A stretch of 64,000 nucleotides of DNA, taken from NCBI GenBank assembly GCA_946902985.2, contig OX336389.2:131847572-131911571 (forward strand), given 5' to 3'. The position numbers were made by a program, and so were the translations under genes. Positions 56,107 to 64,000 of the stretch are shown here, in pieces; the first letter of the stretch is position 1; the number at the start of each line of letters is the position of its first letter. This DNA comes from Meconema thalassinum (taxonomy: Eukaryota > Arthropoda > Insecta > Orthoptera > Tettigoniidae). The notes beneath the pieces are model-generated. The model was not told the DNA's origin and ran no database searches. It worked only from the letters and a program-made list of their open reading frames with translations.

Positions 56107-58372
56107 TTTGCCTACTTTCATTTATGAAAAAATGAGATCACTCTTTGTCCGCGTGTGTGTGTGTGTGTATGTGTGTGCGTCCGTGTGCGTGTCCCCCTAA
56201 TAACTACTAAACGGCTGGAGCGTTTTCAATGAAACTCGGTAAGGTCTTAGTACTATCTAGGCTCACCCCGTCCGCGTCCTTCAATTTTCAATACGTGTCA
56301 CCAATCCAACATGGCGGCTGTGCGGAATATTTCACCAGCATTCTATATCTCTGAAACTCTTACTCATATCACCCTGAACTTTTAACGGTAATAAGACGTA
56401 CTACTGGAAGTTCAACTATGAGACTTTCAAAACGTGTTAAGTACAAAACCAACATTCCGGCCAAGCGAAATTGAAACTTTTAAATCGAATGTTCTCACGA
56501 CTTAACCATCCATACGAGTTGAAACTTGGTACAGCAAATGTTTATACACTTTGTAATTCACTGACATTTAACTTAATTCAATTGTTTACATAACCTCAAG
56601 ATGGCGGCTGTACGAGTTATTTCACTGGCATTCTATATCTCCGAAGCTATTGCTGATATCACCCTGAAATTTTGTACGGTAATAAAAAGCTCTACTAGAC
56701 GTTCACCTACGAAACTCTCAAAAACACGTTAACTACAGAACCACCATGGTGGCCAAGCGAAGTTTAAACTTTTAAATCGACTTTTCTCGCGATTTAATCA
56801 TCCAAACGCAATGAAACTTGGTACAGGAAATGTTTATACTCATTGTATTGCACCAGTATCTAATTTAATCCAATTGTTCACATAACTTCAAGATGGCGGC
56901 TGTGCGAAATATTTCACCAGAATTCTATATATCCGAAACCATTACTGATATCACCCTGCATTTTTATACCGTGATAAACGCCACTACCACAAGTTCATCT
57001 ATGTAATTCTCCAAAACCTGTAAAGTACAAAACGTACATGGCGGCCAAGCGAAGTTGAAACATTGTAATAAACATTTCTCGCGATTTAACCATCTAAGCG
57101 TAGTGGAATATGGCACAGTCGATACATATTGTAATGCACTGCCATCTAATTTATTTCAATTGTTTACAAATAACCTCAAGATGGTGGCTGTGCAAAATTT
57201 TAAAATTAAGTTTTTATTTCTTGTGTATTAATCATGAGATTGAAGTTTGAATACTACACCTACACAATAATCTTTATGTAATAGTACATAACTTTAAGAC
57301 CAACATATATAATAATCCAACATGGCGACCATCTGAAATATTTAGAGGCTTCTCAATATCTATGAATCTATTATAGCAATCAAACTGAAATTTTGTATGT
57401 TGATAGAGACTATTCACATAAGTTCATCTATGGGATTTTCAATAACCTGATGACCATAAATTCAACATGGTGGTGATGCAAAATTTAAGTATTTATATAG
57501 ATGTTTCTCGTGAACTGTTCATCCGAGAGCAGAGACACTTAGCACGGTAATTCTTCATACAACGCTTAATATATTGGCGTCTATGTAAATTCAATTTATA
57601 TGATAACTTCAAAATAGCGGCTTTACACAATTTTGAAAATCACGTTTATATTTGTCGTGTCCTAAACAACCGATTCAAATGTATGTTGGTACAATGAGTC
57701 ACGGTTATAATATTCATCTGCTGGCTATTAAACTAGCCAACATGGCGTCCATACGATACATTTCACCAGTTCTCAATATTTCCGAAACTATCTAAGCCAT
57801 CAAACTGAATGTTAAGTAAGGACAAATAAGTGAATTCACCTAATCCCGAAAGAACACAAAACAGCATGGTGGGGAAGTGATTTTCAAATATTGCAAATAA
57901 TTTTTCTGGCCATCTACACACTCGAGTGGAATTAAACTTGGCAATGTGAATCTTTATTCAGAACTTAGTATAGATACATCTAATGATGTTCAATTGATTT
58001 CAAAAATTCAAGATGCATTAGTTCATAATTTCAGAACCTTATTTCTAATTTCTCGTGTCTTATACAATTTGTAGCTTGCTTTTCGTAAATCATAGAAGCC
58101 GTGCGTTATACTTTTCTAGAAATGTATTCTCGTGGTTTATTTCAATTAGATGGCATCTCACGTGAGGAGTCTTAATCCCCGATATTGGAAGCTATAGACT
58201 ACATTCTAGCGTATAACTTCTCATTTTAGTGTTGGCAAAAACACATGTCGTGGACCAAAAGCTATTTAGTATATCGCACGGAAAATCTTTGTAATAGGTA
58301 GGAGAATTTTAATGGAATAGATCAATGGAATATATGAAAATAGGCTATTTAGTTCTTCACGTAACTACTTGT
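56107..58372 (+). repeat. Modular repeat X, copy 2, full
   Basis: Starts TGCCTACTTTCATTT and AAAATGAGATCACTCTTTGTCC, then a TG microsatellite and CCCCCTAATAACTACTAAACG. About four 290-bp modules (GATGGCGGCTGTGCGAAAT near 56310, 56600, 56890, 57178) follow, then two diverged ones. Ends AATAGGCTATTTAGTTCTTC and ACGTAACTACTTGTT. No coding capacity. Confidence 0.85.
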
Positions 58373-58789
58373 TTCTTCCTGGGTTTCGCTTTCATTCAAT
58401 TTGTTTTCATATTTACAATATATGGAATACCATTTGACATCCCACCGATCAAGCACAACACAGTGAAGGCAGTACGGGTAGGAGAGAAACGGGAAAGCGA
58501 GCGAGAGGAACAACATATAGTATTCCCCACCAACGCTGCAAAGCCGGGCGCACCAGAAGCACGTCGAAGTGCAGCCGGCGTGCCAGCGAGCCCAGCGTAC
58601 TCTATGGACACCCCTGCCTAAGAAGTGACAAGATATCATTCTCATTGGAATAATGGGGGTTGTGATTGGGGTTTTAAGGGGTGAAACAACTAGACCATAT
58701 ACCCCTAATATTTTGGGTGATAGAGAAAAATAGTATGAAATTTATTTATTTTCCTTGTCCGAATCAAATTAGATTTTGCCAGTAAGTAG

Positions 58790-59690
58790 CAACAGTTATA
58801 GCATTAGCATTTGCAGCCAAAAGATCGTCTTTTGAACATATGTCCTCCATCAAGGGGCAGATCAGCAGGTGTTTTGGATTTTGTTACATGCTGCAGTCAC
58901 AGAACTCATCATTGTTGACGAGCATGTTCCATTTCTCTAGATTGTTCTTGCAGCGTGAAACCCCCGTCCTCACCCTGTTCAATGATTTCCAAATTCCATA
59001 TGGCAAGTTTTGACTAGGTGCCATTTTTCTGATAGACGAATAGTTGGGTCTGTGGTCTCTGTCTTCCATATCTTCACGCGGGCAGCTTCTGTGAGCCTTC
59101 GAGGGCTGTTACTCCCCTCAAAAAGCTGTTTCTGGACTTAAGTCTCTGTCGGGCTGGTTGTTGGCCGAAATGTGGATGCCTTGAATCGGTTTCTTGCCGT
59201 TTCATTTCAGATGCTGCTGCTACCATTCTTCGGACATTAGGTGAAGACATTCCAATAAGAGGGTAGATCTTCTGAAGTGGTGTTGGTCTAAGACACCCAG
59301 ATACAATCCTGGAAGTCTCATTCAGAGCTATTTCCACCTCAGCTTCACTTGCCTCAGTCATCGTTCTACTCTCCGTGTTGACATGTGAAGACGTGTGCTG
59401 CATATTCAGCAGCTGAGAAGCTCAGTCCAAGGGTAGAAGTTCTGAGAGTGGTGGGATGAGCACCCCATGTCCTTCCTGTTAGGCATCTTAGTATGTTATT
59501 TCGCGCAGATACTTTACTTTTGGTGTTCAAGCAATGTCGCTTGAAAGACAGAGTTCGATCAAGGGTGACACCAAGATATTTTGGTGTAAAACAATGAAGG
59601 ATTATTTCACCTTGCTACTAAATGTTCAGTGACCTCTTTGCTTCATTATTTCGCAAGTGGAATGCACAAACTTGCGTTTTGGCTGAATAA
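58790..59690 (-). pseudogene. LINE ORF2 C-terminal fragment with Cys-His motif
   Basis: Minus strand, in order: FTPKYLGVTLDRTLSFKRHC (about 59590), SAAEYAAHV, EIALNETSRIVSGCLRPTP (about 59330), SSPNVRRMVA, LKSRNSFLR, GIWKSLNRVRTGVSRCKNNL (about 58990) and a CDC...H...C zinc-like tail ending in a DDLL motif. This is the C-terminus of a jockey/R1-like non-LTR polymerase. There is a frameshift near 59385 and an in-frame TAA at about 58890 inside the Cys motif. Confidence 0.78.
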
Positions 59691-59699
59691 TGAAATGAA

Positions 59700-60034
59700 A
59701 GCTTAACATAAGCTAACCACTAACCTACATACTATACGAAGAAATGGGAAGGAAAAATAATAAGGGAAAGGAAGGCGGTTAACCCTCGAAAAATTGGAAT
59801 TGAGGGACTTAGAAAAAAGGGGAGCAATGAAAGGAACATAGGAACGAAAAAAAGGAGAGTTCCACCTTGAAATGAAAGAAAAAAAGGGGGAAATCCGAGC
59901 TGAGGAATCCCTTGAGGTCTGCAACTCCCCAACTCACCAGTCGAGAGCCCATGAGGGTGTAGCACTAACCAGTGTGCATCATACTAGGTAAGGCAATACA
60001 CATCCTGCCTCCATTAGGGCCATTTACATAAGAA
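59700..60034 (-). mobile_element. Family W, copy 3, right part of the minus-strand copy
   Basis: Complement matches 29440-29760 (GGTGTAGCACTA..., CAACTCCCCAACTCACCAG). Interrupted by SINE S9 and resuming at 60369-60545. The 3' hairpin end is truncated. Confidence 0.7.
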
Positions 60035-60368
60035 ATGAATGAAAATCCACAGCCTGCTTCCAGTCTCCGACCGGGTCAAGAATGGAATGAATGAAGCCCC
60101 CATCTAGCGGCGGGGATATGAACTGTGCCAGCTGCCGAGGCCTGAAGCACTCCTCTGGGGCAATCATTAAATGAATGACAGATGAAATGAAATGATAGTG
60201 GAGAGTGTTGCTGGAATGAATTTTTGACAGGGAAAACCGGAGTACCCGGAGAAAACCTGTCTGCCTCCGTTTGGTCCAGCACAGATCTCACATGGAGTGA
60301 CCGGGATTTGAACCACAGACCCAGCGGTGAGAGGCCGGCGTGCTGCCGCCTAAGTCACGGAGGCTTAC
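60035..60368 (-). mobile_element. SINE S9, copy 2, inserted in family W
   Basis: Perfect 15-bp target duplication CCATTTACATAAGAA at 60020-60034 and 60369-60383. Confidence 0.92.
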
Positions 60369-60545
60369 CCATTTACATAAGAATGGAGATAAAAAGAAAT
60401 GAAAACGAGGTCCGGCTCCTCAAAATGTTAGGGTATCAGAAAACAACGCGGAAGGGCCAATTAAGGGGGAAAATTAAAGACATCCTCGGTCTCCGATATC
60501 CTAATGCCGTCATGAACGTGAGAGGACAAGAGTGGAAGTTGAGGT
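60369..60545 (-). mobile_element. Family W, copy 3, left part
   Basis: Complement matches 29300-29420: AGGGTATC, CGGTCTCCGATATCCTAATG. The 115-codon plus-strand frame across this region spans the SINE and is spurious. Confidence 0.6.
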
Positions 60546-60569
60546 CTCGTGTTTACCATCCCGCATTAT

Positions 60570-60785
60570 GAGTCCCGCGGCGTAGCGCCACGTCCGCAAG
60601 GACAACTGCAGCTAGTCCGAAGATCGTAGGTTCGAATTCTGGCGCTGACAGTGGCTATCCTGAGTGTGTTTTTTCCCGCGTTGTCCACACTCCCTCCTGG
60701 TGCGTGCCGTGATAGTACCTTACTTCAAGTCCCGGGGTATCTACATCATCTCTGTCCCTGATACAATTACACACTCTACTACAGT
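60570..60785 (+). mobile_element. SINE S10
   Basis: CGCGGCGTAGCGCCACGTCC head, B-box GTAGGTTCGAATTCTGG, then TTGTCCACACTCCCTCCTGG. Single copy. Confidence 0.65.
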
Positions 60786-60790
60786 CATTG

Positions 60791-61019
60791 AAGCCTCCGT
60801 GGCTTAGGCGGCAGCACGCCGGCCTCTCACCGCTGAGTCCGTGGTTCAAATCCCGGTCACTCCATGTGAGATCTGTGCTGGACAAAACGGAGGCAGACAG
60901 GTTTTTCTCCGGGTACTCCGGTTTTCCCTGTCAAAATTTCATTCCAGCAACACTCTCCACTATCATTTCATTTCATCTGTCATTCATTTAATCACTGCCC
61001 CAGAGGAGTGCGTCAGGCC
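60791..61019 (+). mobile_element. SINE S9, copy 3, truncated by the hAT element
   Basis: Matches the head and body of 44878-45211 (complement) to GAGTGCGTCAGGCCT, where the hAT end begins. The remaining 100 bp of the SINE do not reappear on the other side. Confidence 0.85.
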
Positions 61020-62608
61020 TAGGGCCCGGATGTTGATGCCGTAAAAAAGTTTAAAAAATACACTTAAAATTTTCAAAAATGACTGAAATAAATGACTATA
61101 ATGACTATAAAATGGAGAAAATGATCTTATAATAATAAACTCATCCATATTTCAAAAATTCGAAAAATGATCTATAAAATGGAGAAAATGATCTTATAAT
61201 AATAAACTTACCAATATTTCAAAAATGACATCTGGCCCAAACTGAAAAGTCAATCAAAATAGATTTCTAGCACTTAACAAAAGGTTTATGTTCACTTTAG
61301 TCTGAGTTGCACTGATGTTGTCAACTGTAAATGATCTGCGGTTATCAGCAAACAAGTTTTTATATCTCGAAAAGCTGCGTTCAACATCAACTGATATGAG
61401 GAAGGTCGTTTGCTGCTAAATTCTCCTCAATCCCATCCATGCAGTAGTTTTCAGCAGAAAGAATGTCTGAGATTTTGCATAATGTTTTATACCCGGTGTT
61501 TTTGTCCAGCACTTTTTTCAGTTTTGATGCAATAACCGCAGCAATTTCGCCACGATTGTTGCTAAGACTAGTTTCCGCCCGGTTGATTAAGGAAATGGAA
61601 TCAACCATTTCTTCGCCCATTTTCTCCAATGATAAGATTGTTGCTCTCAATAACGCGAAATTTGATTTTATGAATGCCAAACTACCTTCAATGTCCTGGG
61701 CACTTTTTATTGCTGCAGCTTCTTCACTGTCAAAACTCTCCACTATTTCCTTCACTAACTTTAAGTTTTCGCAATAAAACATACACGCGTTTAACAACAT
61801 GCCCCAACGTGTTATGATAGGTTTTGGAGGTAATGCAATGTCTGGAGCTTCCGCTCTAAAAGGTGCGACTCGCGATGGTGCTTTTAAGAAAACTTTCTGC
61901 GTTACAGTAAATCTTCTTTCAGCAGCTACGTTAGTTCCACACGGTTTGCAAAATAATATGCTTCCATCGGTAGAAAACACATTGTCACCAAATTCAGATA
62001 TTAGTTGTTTTAAATGCACTGACACACTCGGTTTTATTTTAGGCATTTTGAAAGCGGCAAAGAATGAGATCTCTCGCTGTGAACAATGCGGAACTGAGAC
62101 AAGATTATACACCCCTTCCCCTTTCTACCCCGCCACAGCCGACCTTGGGCAACAGAGCAGGTAACAATCCATTCCGCTAATAACTGGTTTGCAACGAAAT
62201 CAAGAGCATCTGTATACCTACGGTATCGTTCTTCTGCATCCTAGATATATTTTTTTCTACTAATAGCAATATTGAAATAGTTTATTTCAATATTTTAAAT
62301 TACCTTGTATCAGCTACCAGCTTCTTCTTAACTCTGAGAGACGTAACTCCTTCATATAAAACTGTGACATGACTAAATGGGGAAAAAAATGACCTTAAAA
62401 GGAAGATTTCAATAAAATATGACCAAAAAAAATCTACCAAACTTAAAAAAATGCTCTTAAAATGGAAAAATAGCAAAAAATGCAAAAAGATGCAAAATAA
62501 AAAAGACATATTTGAAGACGGGGTGGCCCGTCTGGAGTTTCTATGTACTTCAGCATTGTTTTAGACGGCTCAGTAAAAAGATGACATGTCATCAACATCC
62601 AGGCCCTA
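61020..62608 (-). mobile_element. hAT-like transposon, internally deleted
   Basis: Ends TAGGGCCCGGATGTTGATG (61020) and CATCAACATCCAGGCCCTA (62608) are inverted repeats with one mismatch, starting TAGGG as hAT ends do. The candidate 8-bp flanks GTCAGGCC and GTCATTAC share only five positions, so no convincing target duplication. A minus-strand transposase-derived gene lies between, with A/T-rich AAAATGA-type repeats at both sides. Confidence 0.72.
61268..62112 (-). pseudogene. Deleted hAT transposase: BED-type N-terminus joined to C-terminal part
   Basis: A 241-codon frame starts at 62112; a second ATG at 62047 (MPKIKPSVSVHLKQL) is the likelier true start. It has an N-terminal CX2C half-finger with FSTDGSILFCKPCG as in CGGBP1-like/hAT BED fingers. 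It then jumps to PPKPIITRWGMLLNACMFYC, a late catalytic-domain stretch. The middle of the transposase is missing. The frame stops at 61387, but the dimerisation motif VDVERSFSRYKNLFADNRRS continues one base out of frame down to about 61268. So there is a large deletion plus a one-base frameshift, and it is not a functional transposase. Confidence 0.72.
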
Positions 62609-62639
62609 GTCATTACACAAATGCACGTTACCAGACAAG

Positions 62640-62935
62640 TTCTACACACACGCAACTATATGGAGCTGATGACCGAGGTGTCCCAAGACCCACAAATTAG
62701 TCAGCATCAACAACTAGTTTTGAGATCAAAAGAGAACTGCTGCAGGTCTTATGAATTGAACTGCTTGTGGTGAAGATGGATGATGCAGACGTCAAAACGC
62801 TCAGTTCCCGAGCCAGAGGAATCAATCTTGCGAAGTTAAATACCCATGGCCCGGCCAGTAATTGAACCCGGGGCTCTTATGGCCACACTATAGCATGTTA
62901 ATACTGCGCCATAGTGTTAGAAACAATAGTTATAA
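62640..62935. mobile_element. SINE remnants
   Basis: S7-like tail (GGAGCTGATGACCGAGGTG) at 62650-62690. An inverted tRNA-like head, GTAATTGAACCCGGGGCTC, lies near 62855-62905. Confidence 0.5.
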
Positions 62936-62939
62936 TAAT

Positions 62940-63324
62940 GTATGTATGTATGTATGTATGTATGTCTACCCCTTATTATTCCCGTTTTCCAACGGGGTCG
63001 GGGATGAGTGGCGATGGAAGTCTTTGTGGCGATGGTTTTTACGGCCGGATGCCCTTCCTGACACCAACCTCATGAGAGGAGTTAATGAGAGATGAAATGA
63101 ATGATGGTGAATGAAACTGGGCAAGGATGTGGAAGGAATCGGCCCTGGCCTGTCAGAAGGTACCGTCCCAGCATTTGCCTGGTGTTGAAAATGGGAAACC
63201 ACGGAAAACCATTTCAAGGACGGCCGACGGTGGGGCTCGAACCCACGCGTCTACCGAGTCAGCAGAGAGCTTGGCCCCATGGCCTAATGCTGCGCTTTAG
63301 CCAGCGTAGCCACTACTGTCGGTT
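62940..63324 (-). mobile_element. SINE S3, type A
   Basis: 16-bp target duplication CAATAGTTATAATAAT at 62924-62939 and 63325-63340. The tail on the plus-strand left side is a (GTAT)n array. Distal part matches 17527-17640. Confidence 0.9.
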
Positions 63325-64000
63325 CAATAGTTATAATAATAATGATAATAATAATAATAAATATAATAATAATAATAACGACATGGCACGACTTTGTACT
63401 ACTATAGTTACCTATGTATCTCGTGTCCAATCACGTTACGTGAATAAATACGGATGCCGATGGAGGTACGTGTGCATGTAATAAATATTTATCATGTTTA
63501 TAAAGAATGTTAATATTGTATGTTAGCTCTGTTACCCACTCGACCACTATCGATAGCCTATGTTTTGGTATGCACCAACTCGCTGCGAACAAAGAGAGTG
63601 TTCACTGAAGACTAGTTTTACGACACTTGTCAGCGACAAACGTTGTGGATTTCACGCTTCAGAATAAACAGTAGTGTTACTAGAATGATTGTGTTGTAGA
63701 ACCGCTCTAAGAGGAGCAGTTAAAAAGAGAGGGCAGTTGGAGGCGCGTCGTGCCCGCATCATTAATATTAGAAGGCCCATCTTGTAGAAGCATCACACTT
63801 GGCTAGCCCTCACGAGAGGCTTCGGGTCCCCTCATGTCGTAAACTCCACTGCCCACGTGATCTCTTGGTGTGATCCAATTCCAACAGGGCCTACCCTCTC
63901 CCCCTTCGTCACCAACCCCCTCGACGGTAGAATCATTGTCACGGCATAAAGTCCAGTCGAGTCCGAGACGTCGTAAGAAGCCCAGTTCTACTGGCATTCC
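63325..64000. other. Unassigned right end
   Basis: (TAA)n microsatellite to about 63380, then no recognisable gene or repeat to the edge. Confidence 0.4.

Noticed and set aside
58325..58645. Overlapping 98-codon frames on both strands
   Set aside because: A locally GC-rich stretch with few stops on either strand; no motif.

Overview
The window is a stretch of large, repeat-dominated insect-type genome. I recognise no host gene, rRNA, bona fide tRNA or CRISPR array. The assignment to an insect rests on the repeat content: a BEL/Pao LTR retrotransposon, a piggyBac, a Tc1-like element, a hAT derivative, several LINE fragments, and about ten families of tRNA-headed SINEs. A polyneopteran with an expanded genome would fit, but the sequence alone does not fix the order.

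Layout. 1-15711 is a BEL/Pao element whose first bases lie off the left edge. It has 2.5-kb LTRs and one long Gag-Pol reading frame (7510-12783) broken by only two in-frame stops. Its left LTR is split at a TTAA site by a decayed piggyBac (1023-5784). That piggyBac itself holds a SINE (4861-5115) and a 2.69-kb element with about 215-bp terminal inverted repeats (1996-4685). The inner element carries a broken gene for a FEN1/XPG-like (PIN-fold) nuclease with a C-terminal CXC cysteine domain. It is the most unusual object here, because it pairs a transposon-like architecture with a protein showing none of the DDE-transposase signatures I know.

15.7-17.9 kb is SINEs and unassigned DNA. 17.9-28.0 kb is a head-to-tail duplication of a 5.05-kb unit holding two LINE remnants. 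The SINE at the junction is a hybrid of the two outer SINEs, so SINE-SINE unequal exchange probably made the duplication. 28-37 kb is a patchwork of SINEs, a LINE 3-prime-end family, a pentanucleotide-flanked repeat, a 15-bp minisatellite and an internally deleted LINE.

37.4-45.4 kb and 51.2-58.4 kb hold two related, non-coding, modular repeat families (called Y and X here). They share their first and last tens of bases and are filled with about 290-bp internal modules. Between them, at 49239-50703, lies an intact Tc1-like transposon with a DD34E transposase. At 52010-55950 a TG...CA-bounded, 3.94-kb block with a 4-bp duplication sits inside a SINE, itself inside family X. It may be a very long solo LTR.

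58.8-64 kb contains a LINE C-terminal fragment, another copy of the LINE 3-prime-end family split by a SINE, an internally deleted hAT element with a BED-type N-terminus (61020-62608), and further SINEs. The window reads as a record of successive insertions, and in several places target-site duplications fix the order in which they landed. SINE and repeat family names (S1-S10, V, W, X, Y, Z) are mine.
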